Of a DNA stretch of 43,809 nucleotides, positions 7,944 through 17,593 are shown piece after piece. The stretch's first letter is position 1; each line of letters begins with the position of its first letter. The stretch is from Bacillota bacterium (GTDB lineage Bacteria; Bacillota; Clostridia; Oscillospirales; Oscillospiraceae). The notes under the pieces were generated by a model, which did not search any database, had not been told where the DNA came from, and worked only from the letters and a program-made list of their open reading frames with translations. The stretch lies in contig JAQXIT010000065.1 in NCBI GenBank assembly GCA_029007925.1, positions 1 to 43,809 on the forward strand. Reading direction: 5' to 3'. The position numbers and the translations under genes were made by a program.

Positions 7944-10271
7944 ATGCGATACGCGCCGGAAGCGGCGGAACTTTTGCGGTTTGCCGCGGCACAGGCAAGA
8001 CAGCGGGGACACAGCTATGTGGGAAGCGAGCATATTCTGCTGGCGATGCTGAATCAATACGGCTGGCCGGGGCTGATTCTGTGCGGAGCGGGGCTGAATC
8101 CGGAGCTTACCGGGCATCTGGCCTCGGCGCTGTACGGCTCCGGCGCGGCGGAGCTGCCGCTGCCCCAGGGCTTCACGCCGTCAGTCCGGCGGATTCTGCG
8201 GGACGCCGGCCGGGAGGCCAGAAATCTGGGCAGCCGGGAGGTGGCGGATCTGCACATTCTGCTGGCCATGCTGCGCCTGCGCAAGTCGGCAGCGCTGGAA
8301 CTGATGATGCTGTCGGCGGTGGATCCCGACGAAGTGTTTACCAGAACTTTGAATTATCTGCAATGGGGGGCAGGATCACCTGCCAGAACGAAGAAGGAGG
8401 CGGCAGCCACGAAGCTATTGGAGCAATTCAGCGAGGACATGATCCTCAAGGTATCCGGCATGGAGCCGGTGATCGGACGGGAACGGGAAATCGATATGGT
8501 CATCGGCATTCTCAGCCGGAAGAACAAGAACAATCCGGCGCTGGTGGGGGAGCCTGGTGTGGGCAAAACGGCCATTGCCGAGGGGCTTGCCCAGCGTATG
8601 GCCGTGGGGAACGTGCCGCCGCAACTCAAGGATAAGCGGCTTATCAGCCTGAATATGGCAAATCTGGTGGCGGGAACCAAATACCGGGGCGAATTTGAGG
8701 AACGGCTGCGGGATGTGCTGAACGAAATCCGGCGCAGCGGTGACGTGATCCTGTTTGTGGACGAAATGCACACCATCGTGGGCGCCGGAGCGGCGGAGGG
8801 CGCCATTGACGCCGCCAATATTTTCAAGCCCGCGCTGGGGCGGGGAGAACTGCAGATGTTGGGTGCCACCACGCTGACGGAGTATCGGAAATTCATCGAA
8901 AAAGATCCCGCACTGGATCGCCGGTTCCGTCCGGTGATGGTGGAGGAGCCTTCGGCGGAGGCAACGGCGGCTATCCTGAAAGGGCTGAAGCCCGGTCTGG
9001 AGCGGCATCACCATCTGCGGATCAGCGATGATGCCATTAAGGAAGCCATCCGGCTGTCGGTGCGGTACCTGCCGGATCTGTATCTGCCGGATAAGGCCAT
9101 CGACCTTTTGGACGAGGGGGCCTCCCACGCCAGAATGGAGGAGCTGCAGCAGGGACGAAACGGCTCTGCCCGGCAGGATCTGGAGCAGGAGCTCAGCGAG
9201 GCGGTGCGGGAAAGCAAATTCGAAAAAGCTGCCGAGCTTCGGGACAAAATGCAGCGGATGGTGGCCCATTCCGGGGAAAACCGTCGGGCCCGGTGCGTCG
9301 GAAGCGCCGACGTGGCTTGGGCGGTGTCCGCCAGAACCGGGATCCCCGTGGGACGGCTGACGGCCAACGAGCGGGAGCGGCTGCTGAAACTGGAGGAGGT
9401 CCTGACCCGGCGGGTGGTAGGGCAGCCGGAGGCCGTCCACGCGGTGGCGGAGGCGGTGCGCCGGGGCTTTTCCGGCATCCGGGACGAAAGCCGCCCTGTG
9501 GCCTGTTTGATGTTCACGGGGCCCACCGGTGTGGGCAAGACGGAACTGTGCCGGGCGCTGGCGGAGGAGCTGTTCGGCAGTCAGGACGCCATGATCCGCC
9601 TGGATATGACGGAATATATGGAAAAGCAGTCGGTGTCCCGGCTCATCGGCGCGCCTCCGGGCTATGTGGGCTATGAGGAGGGCGGCAAGCTGACGGAAGC
9701 GGTACGGCGGCGTCCCTACTGCCTGGTGCTTCTGGACGAATTGGAAAAAGCCCATCACGCCGTGGCGGGGATTCTGCTGCAGATCATGGAGGAGGGCGTG
9801 CTGACGGACTCCACCGGACGCCGGGTCAGCTTTAAGAATGCCATCGTGGTGATGACTTCCAATGCCGGCGGCGAGCTTCGGGGCGACGGACTGGGTTTCT
9901 GCCCCGCCGGCAGGGCGGGGGAGAACGAAGCGGCACTGCGTCAGGCTTTCACGCCGGAGTTTTTGGGGCGGTTGGATCGGATCGTTTGCTTCTCCCCGCT
10001 GGGGGAAGGTGCGTTGGAGACCATTGCCGGGAAGTATCTGGATCAGATCCGCAGCCGGGTGTCGGCCATAGGGATCCAGCTCACACTGCCCGGAGAGCTG
10101 GTTGGGGTTCTTGCCGGACAATGCCGGGCGAAGGACGGCGCCCGGCATCTGCGCAGGCTGGTTCAGCAGCAGGTGGAAGGGCCGTTGGCGGAATTTCTGC
10201 TGCGCAGCGGACGGAAGAACACGAAGATCCACGGTGTTCTGGAGGGGAACCGGCTTACCTTTCAGGCTTAG
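7944..10271 (+). CDS. clpC: ATP-dependent Clp protease ATP-binding subunit (ClpC-like)
   Basis: Clp-N repeats; Walker A GEPGVGKT and GPTGVGKT; GLGF loop; start trimmed from 7785 to ATG 7944. Confidence 0.92.
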   Translation: MRYAPEAAELLRFAAAQARQRGHSYVGSEHILLAMLNQYGWPGLILCGAGLNPELTGHLASALYGSGAAELPLPQGFTPSVRRILRDAGREARNLGSREVADLHILLAMLRLRKSAALELMMLSAVDPDEVFTRTLNYLQWGAGSPARTKKEAAATKLLEQFSEDMILKVSGMEPVIGREREIDMVIGILSRKNKNNPALVGEPGVGKTAIAEGLAQRMAVGNVPPQLKDKRLISLNMANLVAGTKYRGEFEERLRDVLNEIRRSGDVILFVDEMHTIVGAGAAEGAIDAANIFKPALGRGELQMLGATTLTEYRKFIEKDPALDRRFRPVMVEEPSAEATAAILKGLKPGLERHHHLRISDDAIKEAIRLSVRYLPDLYLPDKAIDLLDEGASHARMEELQQGRNGSARQDLEQELSEAVRESKFEKAAELRDKMQRMVAHSGENRRARCVGSADVAWAVSARTGIPVGRLTANERERLLKLEEVLTRRVVGQPEAVHAVAEAVRRGFSGIRDESRPVACLMFTGPTGVGKTELCRALAEELFGSQDAMIRLDMTEYMEKQSVSRLIGAPPGYVGYEEGGKLTEAVRRRPYCLVLLDELEKAHHAVAGILLQIMEEGVLTDSTGRRVSFKNAIVVMTSNAGGELRGDGLGFCPAGRAGENEAALRQAFTPEFLGRLDRIVCFSPLGEGALETIAGKYLDQIRSRVSAIGIQLTLPGELVGVLAGQCRAKDGARHLRRLVQQQVEGPLAEFLLRSGRKNTKIHGVLEGNRLTFQA

Positions 10272-10359
10272 GCACCGGTGGAGCTTTATAGAACAAGTGT
10301 TCAAAAATTGGAAATTCACGGTATTTCAAAAGAAATTTCAGAAATTTTGCGAAAAAAGA

Positions 10360-10388
10360 TTGATTTTTTTGTAAAGAGCGATTATACT
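10360..10388 (+). promoter_or_regulatory. promoter of dcw cluster
   Basis: TTGATT - 17 - TATACT. Confidence 0.65.
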
Positions 10389-10397
10389 GTCAGTAAG

Positions 10398-10433
10398 TGG
10401 AGCAAAGTGGAGAAATAGTGGAGAAAAATGGAG
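10398..10433 (+). promoter_or_regulatory. probable MraZ operator: four TGGAG direct repeats
   Basis: TGGAG at 10398, 10408, 10419, 10429 (spacing 10/11/10) between promoter and mraZ. Confidence 0.75.
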
Positions 10434-10446
10434 GAGGTGAGCGCCG

Positions 10447-10875
10447 ATGATCGGTAAATTTCCCGCGAAACTGGACGACAAGAACCGTCTTTTCCTTCCC
10501 GCCAAGCTGCGCGGGGAGCTGACAGGGAACTTTTTTGTGACGCTGGGCGTCAATTGCGGTCACCGGTGCCTGACCGTGTATACCGCCGAGGACTGGCGCC
10601 TCCTGAGCGAAAACTACAACCGCCTCCCCATCTCCCAGAGAGGCGCCGCCACCAGTCTGATCTTTATGAACGCGGCGGAGTGCGAACCCGACAAGCAATT
10701 CCGTTTCACCCTGACCCAGAACCTGCTGGATTTCGCCGGCATTCGCCGGGACGTGATGATCGTGGGCAGGGCAGGGCAGGCGGAAATCTGGGACGCGGAG
10801 GAGTTCGCCGCCTTTGAAGCCGAGAACCTGACGCCGGAAAAGCTGCTGGCGTCTCTGGAGGCAATCGGACTATGA
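10447..10875 (+). CDS. mraZ: division/cell wall cluster transcriptional regulator MraZ
   Basis: MIGKFPAKLDDKNRLFLPAKLRGEL. Confidence 0.95.
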   Translation: MIGKFPAKLDDKNRLFLPAKLRGELTGNFFVTLGVNCGHRCLTVYTAEDWRLLSENYNRLPISQRGAATSLIFMNAAECEPDKQFRFTLTQNLLDFAGIRRDVMIVGRAGQAEIWDAEEFAAFEAENLTPEKLLASLEAIGL

Positions 10876-11807
10876 CGGAATTTCATCATATTTCGGTTCT
10901 GTTGGAGGAATGTCTGGAGGGGCTTGCCATCAAGCCCGACGGCATCTATGTGGACGGCACCCTGGGCGGTGCCGGCCATTCCCTTCAGATTGCCAGGCGT
11001 CTGACAACCGGCCGACTCATCGGTATTGACCGGGATCCCATCGCGCTGAAGGCGGCCGGGGAACGGCTGAAGGAATGCGGGGATCGGGTGGCGCTGGTAC
11101 ACGCCAATTTCTGCGAAATCGGTAGCGTGCTGGACAGCCTCGGCATCCCATCCGTGGACGGTGTCCTGCTGGATCTGGGGGTTTCCTCACCCCAGCTGGA
11201 CAACGGAGAAAGAGGCTTTTCCTATATGACCGACGCGCCGCTGGATATGCGGATGGACGGCGGCGATACACTGACGGCGCAGACCATTGTGAATACTTGG
11301 GATTACGAGGAGCTGCGCCGGATTTTGTATGACTACGGCGAGGAGCGCTACGCGCCCCAGATTGCCGCGGCCATCTGCCGCCGGCGGGAGAGCGCTCCCA
11401 TCCGCACCACGCTGGAGCTGGTGGACGTGATCCGTTCGGCCATGCCTCCCGCGGCGCTGCGGGAGAAACAGCATCCCGCCAAGCGCAGCTTTCAGGCCAT
11501 CCGCATCGCCGTCAACGATGAGCTGGGCGCGGTGCGAAAGGTTATGGACGCGGCCATTCCCAGGCTGAACCCCGGCGGAAGAATGGCGGTCATCACCTTC
11601 CATTCCCTGGAGGATCGGATCGTGAAAAACGCCATGGCGGACGCGGCCAAAGGCTGCACCTGCCCGCCCAACTTCCCGGTGTGCGTCTGCGGGAAGAAGC
11701 CGCAGGTGAAATTGATTACGAGAAAGCCCGTCACCGCGGGCGACGAGGAGCTGGAGCGGAATCCCAGATCCCGCAGTGCCAAGCTGAGGGTCTGCGAGAA
11801 GCTCTGA
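10872..11807 (+). CDS. rsmH: 16S rRNA (cytosine(1402)-N4)-methyltransferase
   Basis: HHISVLLEECLEGLAIKPDGIYVDGTLGGAGHS... Confidence 0.97.
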   Translation: MTEFHHISVLLEECLEGLAIKPDGIYVDGTLGGAGHSLQIARRLTTGRLIGIDRDPIALKAAGERLKECGDRVALVHANFCEIGSVLDSLGIPSVDGVLLDLGVSSPQLDNGERGFSYMTDAPLDMRMDGGDTLTAQTIVNTWDYEELRRILYDYGEERYAPQIAAAICRRRESAPIRTTLELVDVIRSAMPPAALREKQHPAKRSFQAIRIAVNDELGAVRKVMDAAIPRLNPGGRMAVITFHSLEDRIVKNAMADAAKGCTCPPNFPVCVCGKKPQVKLITRKPVTAGDEELERNPRSRSAKLRVCEKL

Positions 11808-11838
11808 GGCGTTTATCCCATAGGGAGGAGAGACAGAT

Positions 11839-12309
11839 ATGGCACGGAAAGCGGAAGTGCGTTACATCAATTCCTATATCGCCGGCACCGCTGCCTGTAA
11901 GCCGGAGTATCGGCCCACGCAGCCGATGAAGGAGGCAAAACTCCCCAAGCCCCGCCGGCAGAATAAAATCGTGATCCCGGTGGATCCGGCAGCCACGGCG
12001 GGAATCTGCCTTGCGGTGGTTCTGCTGATCCTGATGATCGTGGGAGCGTTCCGGCTGGCGGATGCCCAGCGGCAGGTTTCCGAGATGGAAGCCTATGTTT
12101 CCCGCCTGCAGGTACGCAACGAGGAGCTGGACGAAACCTACCGCGCCGGTTTTGACCCGGAGGAGATCCGTCAGATCGCCACGGCCATGGGCATGATCCC
12201 CATGGAGCAGGCGCAGCAGATCCATGTCGCCGTCACGGTACCCGAGCCGGAGGCGGAGCCGTCCGCCTGGAGCGCCTTCCTCACATTTCTCACGGGCTTG
12301 TTTGCATAA
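11839..12309 (+). CDS. ftsL: FtsL-like cell division protein
   Basis: Single TM plus coiled coil, position between rsmH and PBP. Confidence 0.75.
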   Translation: MARKAEVRYINSYIAGTAACKPEYRPTQPMKEAKLPKPRRQNKIVIPVDPAATAGICLAVVLLILMIVGAFRLADAQRQVSEMEAYVSRLQVRNEELDETYRAGFDPEEIRQIATAMGMIPMEQAQQIHVAVTVPEPEAEPSAWSAFLTFLTGLFA

Positions 12310-12314
12310 CGGCC

Positions 12315-12411
12315 GTCACCGGCAATAGGATGATACTGTAGCTGCAGCGGGCGGCGGGGGCTCCCCTTGCTGCCCGCTTCCCGGTTACAGTCACATCGAA
12401 AGGCCGGTGAC
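12315..12411 (+). other. candidate structured RNA element in ftsL-spoVD gap
   Basis: GTCACCGGC (12315-12323) pairs GCCGGTGAC (12403-12411); nested GATG/CATC, ACTGTAGCTG/CGGTTACAGT and GCGGGCGGC/GCTGCCCGC helices. Confidence 0.5.
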
Positions 12412-12413
12412 CT

Positions 12414-14744
12414 ATGGCAAAGCGAAAAAAGGAATACGAGCGGTTTCGGGCAGACACGGGACAGCATCACAGGATCCTCGCGGTGATGGCACTGCTGGGG
12501 ATTCTGGCGTTTATCCCGGTGGGGCTTCAGCTCAACAGCCTGATGATACAAAATTACGATTACTATTCCGGTCTTGCTCTGCGCAATCAGACCAGAACCA
12601 CCTCGGTGACCGCCGATCGGGGAACCATCTACGACCGGAACATGAATATTCTGGCTGCCTCCGTCAGCGTGGAGAACGTCTATCTGGATCCCCACGAACT
12701 GAAGCAGTCCAAGGCGGGTATCACGGCGATCTCGGAGACGCTGGGGGAAATCCTGGAGCTGGATCCCGAGTGGATCCGGCAGCAGGCCGGGGATACTTCC
12801 ATGCGGTACAAGCAGATTGCCGGCAGAATCAGCGAGGAGACCGCCGGGAAGATCCGTTCCTACATCAATGAAAACGGAATCTCCGGCATCCATCTGGAGC
12901 CCAATTCCCGCCGGGTGTATCCCTGCGGTACATTGGCGGCGCAGGTCATCGGTTTTACCAATGCCTCCAACACCGGCTCCGAGGGGATTGAGGCGGCCTA
13001 CAACAGCTATCTGGAGGGCAGCGCCGGAAAAGTCATCACCACCAAGGGCAACAACGAGATGGATATGCCCTATTCCTTTGAGAAATACGTCGCATCCCGG
13101 CCGGGCTGCGATGTGATTCTGACGCTGGACACCACCGTTCAGGCCTGCCTCGAAAAGCAGATGGAAGCGGCCATCGCCCGTTACGACGTAAAAAACGGCG
13201 CATTCGGCATCGTGATGAACGTGAATACCGGCGAGATTATCGCCATGGCTACGCTGGGCAGCTACGATCCCAACAATTACCTGGAGATCGCGGATCCGGC
13301 GGCGCTGGCGGAGACGGAGCGGCTGAAGGAGCGGTACCTGTCTTACCCGGAGGACAGTCAGGCCTACCAGGACGGCAAGACCGCGTATCTGGAAGCCCTG
13401 TCCGCCGCCCGGCTGAAACAGTGGCGCAACCGCTGCCTTTCCGACGGCTATGAGCCCGGTTCCACCTTCAAGGTGCTGACCATGGCGGCGGCGCTGGACT
13501 GCGGTGCCATCGATCTGAATACCTCCTTCTATTGCAAGGGGGCCGAGCAGATTCCCGGCAGATCCCAGCTCCTGCACTGCTGGCGCTCCGCCGGACACGG
13601 CGCCGAGCGGACACCCCAGGCATTGCAGAATTCCTGCAACATCGCCTTTGCCCACATCGCCCTGAAGCTGGGCGGGGAGCGGTTTTACGAATATGTGGAA
13701 AAATTCGGGATTCTGGAAAAAACCGGTATCGATTTAGCCGGCGAAAGCAAGGGCGTTTTCTTCAGCAGGGAGCTGGTCACCGATACGGACAAATGGGGAA
13801 CCGCGTCCCTGACCTCCGGCTCCTTCGGCCAGACCTTCAAGCTGACCCCGCTGCAGCTGGTGCGGGCCATCGCCTCGGTGGTCAACGGCGGGTATCTGAT
13901 GGAACCATACATCGTATCCGAGGTGGTGGATTCCGACGGGAACACCGTCCTCAGGCAGGAGCCCACGGTGATCCGGCAGGTCATCAGCGCCGAGACTTCC
14001 CAAACCATGTGCGGCCTGATCCGCTCCGTTGTGACGGAAGGAACGGCAAAAAATGCCTCCGTTGCCGGATATTCCATAGGCGGAAAGACCGGTACCAGTG
14101 AAAAAATAGACATTTTTGATGAGAACGGCCAGCGCGTTCAGGATAAAATCGTATCATTTGTGGGGATTGCGCCAATGGACGATCCGGAGTATATTGTATT
14201 GGTGGCTCTGGACACTCCCTCCCGCTCCACGGGGATCTATATTTCCGGCGGCGTCATGGCGGCACCTACGGTGGGCGCCGTGATGGCCGATATTCTGCCC
14301 TATCTGGGCGTGGCCCGGAATTACTCCGGGGAGGAAGCGGCAGGCCGGCTGGTGACCATGGGGGATCTGACGGGGCTGACCGCGAAGGAAGCGGAGAAGC
14401 TGCTGAAAGAGCAGTCCCTGACCCTGCGAACCGTGGGAACCGGAGAGACCATCACCGGCCAGATCCCGGCGGCGGGAGAGGAGATCTCCGGCGGCAGTCA
14501 GGTGCTGGTATATCTGGGCGAGGAGCCGCCCAGGGAGACGGTAACGGTGCCGGATTTCACCGGTATGAACCGGCAGCAGGCCGGCGACACCGCGTCTCAG
14601 GCGGGAGTGTATATTCTGGTGGCCGGAAATCCCAACATTTCCCCATCCGTCACGGTGACGGCCCAGAGCGTCCCGCCGGGAGAAACCGTCCCCGCGGGAA
14701 CCACCATACGGCTGGAATTTGCCGATACAAAAGCTGCCGACTGA
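12414..14744 (+). CDS. spoVD: PASTA-domain penicillin-binding protein (SpoVD/PBP2 type)
   Basis: SxxK GSTFKVL, SCN, KTGT motifs; two C-terminal PASTA domains. Confidence 0.9.
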   Translation: MAKRKKEYERFRADTGQHHRILAVMALLGILAFIPVGLQLNSLMIQNYDYYSGLALRNQTRTTSVTADRGTIYDRNMNILAASVSVENVYLDPHELKQSKAGITAISETLGEILELDPEWIRQQAGDTSMRYKQIAGRISEETAGKIRSYINENGISGIHLEPNSRRVYPCGTLAAQVIGFTNASNTGSEGIEAAYNSYLEGSAGKVITTKGNNEMDMPYSFEKYVASRPGCDVILTLDTTVQACLEKQMEAAIARYDVKNGAFGIVMNVNTGEIIAMATLGSYDPNNYLEIADPAALAETERLKERYLSYPEDSQAYQDGKTAYLEALSAARLKQWRNRCLSDGYEPGSTFKVLTMAAALDCGAIDLNTSFYCKGAEQIPGRSQLLHCWRSAGHGAERTPQALQNSCNIAFAHIALKLGGERFYEYVEKFGILEKTGIDLAGESKGVFFSRELVTDTDKWGTASLTSGSFGQTFKLTPLQLVRAIASVVNGGYLMEPYIVSEVVDSDGNTVLRQEPTVIRQVISAETSQTMCGLIRSVVTEGTAKNASVAGYSIGGKTGTSEKIDIFDENGQRVQDKIVSFVGIAPMDDPEYIVLVALDTPSRSTGIYISGGVMAAPTVGAVMADILPYLGVARNYSGEEAAGRLVTMGDLTGLTAKEAEKLLKEQSLTLRTVGTGETITGQIPAAGEEISGGSQVLVYLGEEPPRETVTVPDFTGMNRQQAGDTASQAGVYILVAGNPNISPSVTVTAQSVPPGETVPAGTTIRLEFADTKAAD

Positions 14745-14763
14745 CCCGGCACAAGGAGGAAAC

Positions 14764-16215
14764 ATGAAGCTGAAGGATCTGCTGTCCGGCGTCTCCGTTC
14801 TGGAGAGCCACGCGGATTTCAATACGGAGATCACGGGCGTGGCCTATGATTCCCGAAAGGTAGCCAAGGGGAACCTGTTCGTTGCCGTTGCCGGCTTTGC
14901 CGCCGACGGCAACCGGTTCATCCCCATGGCTATGGAGAAAGGTGCCGCGGCGGTGGTTACCGCCAAAAAGCCCGAGGGAGATGTCCCCTATGTGCTGGTG
15001 GACTCCGACCGGCTGGCACTGGCGCTCATCGGCGGGAATTACTACGGTCATCCGGCCAACACCATGACCATGATCGGCATCACCGGCACCAACGGCAAGA
15101 CCTCCTCCACGCTGCTGCTGAAGCACGTCCTGGAGTGTGCCCTCGGCGCCAAGGTGGGACTGATCGGCACCATGGAAAACCGGATCGGCGACGAGGTGAT
15201 CCCCACGGAGCGAACCACCCCGGAGAGCTTTGCGCTGCAGGGACTGTTCGCCCGGATGCGGGACGCCGGCTGCACCCATGTGGTGATGGAGGTATCCTCC
15301 CATGCCATCGCGCTGGAGCGGGTAGGCGGTATCCATTTTGATGTGGCCGCCTTTACCAATCTGACGGAGGATCATCTGGACTTCCACAAGACCATGGAAA
15401 ACTACTGCGACACCAAGGCAAAGCTGTTCTCCCGCTGCAGCAAAGCGGTTCTGAACCGGGATGACGAATGGTTTGACCGGATATACGGGCAGACCCAATG
15501 CCCCGTCCTGACCACCTCCGTGGAAAAGGACGCGGATCTTCGGGCGGAACAGCCGGAATATCTGTCGGACGGTGTCCGCTTCACGGCGGCAGCCGGGAAG
15601 GAACGGGCTCGGGTAGCCCTGCCGATTCCCGGGGGCTTCACCGTTTACAACGCCCTGACGGTGCTGGGCATTGCCATGCAGCTGGGGATCCCGCTTTCCG
15701 CCGCCGCAGAGGCGCTGGCTTCGGCTGAGGGCATCCGGGGCAGGGTGGAGGTGGTGCCCACGCCGGGAAAGCCCTTCACGGTGCTGATCGATTACGCCCA
15801 CACCCCCGACGGGCTGGAAAATGTGCTGACCTCCGTCCGGGGCTTCTGCCGGGGCAGACTCATTGCCGTGTTCGGCTGCGGCGGCGACCGGGATCCCATG
15901 AAGCGGCCCATTATGGGGCGCTTGGGCGTGACCCTGGCGGACAAAGCCGTCATCACCTCCGACAATCCCCGCACCGAGGAGCCCATGGCCATCATCCATG
16001 ACATTCTGGCGGGTATCACCCCCGGAATGGGCGATTACACGGTAATCGAGGATCGGAGAAAAGCCATCGCTTATGCGATGGATATCGCACAAAAAGAGGA
16101 TATTATTGTACTGGCGGGAAAAGGCCATGAGACCTATCAGGAAATCCGGGGCGTGAAGTACCATATGGATGAACGGGAAATCGTGGCGGAACATCTGTCA
16201 GAAATGAGGGAATGA
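14764..16215 (+). CDS. murE: UDP-N-acetylmuramoyl-L-alanyl-D-glutamate--meso-DAP ligase
   Basis: GITGTNGKTSS; SDNPRTEEP (DNPR motif associated with meso-DAP). Confidence 0.95.
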   Translation: MKLKDLLSGVSVLESHADFNTEITGVAYDSRKVAKGNLFVAVAGFAADGNRFIPMAMEKGAAAVVTAKKPEGDVPYVLVDSDRLALALIGGNYYGHPANTMTMIGITGTNGKTSSTLLLKHVLECALGAKVGLIGTMENRIGDEVIPTERTTPESFALQGLFARMRDAGCTHVVMEVSSHAIALERVGGIHFDVAAFTNLTEDHLDFHKTMENYCDTKAKLFSRCSKAVLNRDDEWFDRIYGQTQCPVLTTSVEKDADLRAEQPEYLSDGVRFTAAAGKERARVALPIPGGFTVYNALTVLGIAMQLGIPLSAAAEALASAEGIRGRVEVVPTPGKPFTVLIDYAHTPDGLENVLTSVRGFCRGRLIAVFGCGGDRDPMKRPIMGRLGVTLADKAVITSDNPRTEEPMAIIHDILAGITPGMGDYTVIEDRRKAIAYAMDIAQKEDIIVLAGKGHETYQEIRGVKYHMDEREIVAEHLSEMRE

Positions 16216-16216
16216 T

Positions 16217-17578
16217 ATGGGAAGGATCACATTGCAGCAGGCTGCCCAATGGTGCGGCGGCCGGATCGACCCGAAATACGCGGAAGTCACCTTTTTCGGA
16301 GCCAACAATGACTCCAGAAAGATTCAGCCCGGGCAGCTTTTCGTAGCGCTGAAAGGCGAACGGGATGGTCATGCCTTTATCCCCAAGGCCATGGAAAACG
16401 GCGCGGCGGCAGTGCTTTGCAGCCACTGCGAAGGCGATTATCCCGCCATTGTGGTGGAAGATCCTCGGGTGGCCCTGGGGGAAATCGCCCGGGGCGAGCG
16501 CCGGCGCATCGGTATGAAGGTGGTGGGCGTCACCGGCTCCGTGGGCAAAAGCACCACCAAGGAAATGATCGCCTGTGTCCTGGACGGCACCTTCCGGGTG
16601 GGGAAAACCCCGGTCAATCACAATAACGACATCGGTATGCCCATGGCGGTGCTGGCGCTGCCGGAGGACACCGAGGTGGCGGTACTGGAGATGGGCATGA
16701 ACCATTTCCGGGAGATTGCCTATCTTGCCTCCATCGCCTTGCCGGATCTGGCGGTGATCGTCAACATCGGCACCATGCACATTGAGCATCTGGGCTCCCG
16801 GGAGGGCATCCTGAAGGCAAAGCTGGAGATCCTGGAGGGCATGAAAACCGACGGCCGGGTGATTCTCAACGGTGATGACGCGCTGCTTCGCAATGTCCAT
16901 AAAAAATCCTCTCTCCATGTTACATACTTCGGCGCTCTGAATCCGGAATGCGACGTCAGAGCCTCGGATATCATGCAGACCCCGGGACAGCTTACCTTCT
17001 CCGTCAGCAGCGGCAACCAGAGCTTCCCGGTGGAGCTTGCCCTGGAGGGCGAGCATTATGTGCCGGACGCGCTGGCGGCGATTTCCGTCGGACTGGCACT
17101 GGGCGTCAGCCCCGTGAGTATCCGCAAGCGTCTGGCCTCCTTCCGCAATCTGGCCGGAAGGCAGGAAATTCTGGAGGTCAAGGGCTTCCGGATCATCAAG
17201 GACTGCTATAATGCCGGCCCGGAATCCATGGCGGCGGCGCTGAATGTGCTGGGCAGCAAGCCCGGACGGCACATCGCGGTGCTGGGTGATATGCTGGAGC
17301 TGGGTGTCTGCACCCAGGCGGAGCATTACCGGGTTGGCAGAATCGCGGCGGAAAAAGCCGACATCGTACTGGCCTATGGCCCCAACAGCAGCCGGATCAT
17401 TAACGGCGCCCTCACCGGCGGCATGCCCAACAGCAGAGCCATTGCCTTTGAGGATCGCGACCGGCTGACGGAGACCCTGAAGCGGCTGGCTAAGCCCGGC
17501 GACGTGCTCCTCTTCAAGGGCAGCCACGGGATGCACATGGAGCTGGTTCTGGAGCAGTTCCTGAAGGATGAGACGTAA
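16217..17578 (+). CDS. murF: UDP-N-acetylmuramoyl-tripeptide--D-Ala-D-Ala ligase
   Basis: GVTGSVGKSTTKEMI; NNDIGMPMAVL; DCYNAGPESM. Confidence 0.95.
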   Translation: MGRITLQQAAQWCGGRIDPKYAEVTFFGANNDSRKIQPGQLFVALKGERDGHAFIPKAMENGAAAVLCSHCEGDYPAIVVEDPRVALGEIARGERRRIGMKVVGVTGSVGKSTTKEMIACVLDGTFRVGKTPVNHNNDIGMPMAVLALPEDTEVAVLEMGMNHFREIAYLASIALPDLAVIVNIGTMHIEHLGSREGILKAKLEILEGMKTDGRVILNGDDALLRNVHKKSSLHVTYFGALNPECDVRASDIMQTPGQLTFSVSSGNQSFPVELALEGEHYVPDALAAISVGLALGVSPVSIRKRLASFRNLAGRQEILEVKGFRIIKDCYNAGPESMAAALNVLGSKPGRHIAVLGDMLELGVCTQAEHYRVGRIAAEKADIVLAYGPNSSRIINGALTGGMPNSRAIAFEDRDRLTETLKRLAKPGDVLLFKGSHGMHMELVLEQFLKDET

Positions 17579-17593
17579 GCGGAGGAGAGAGAT

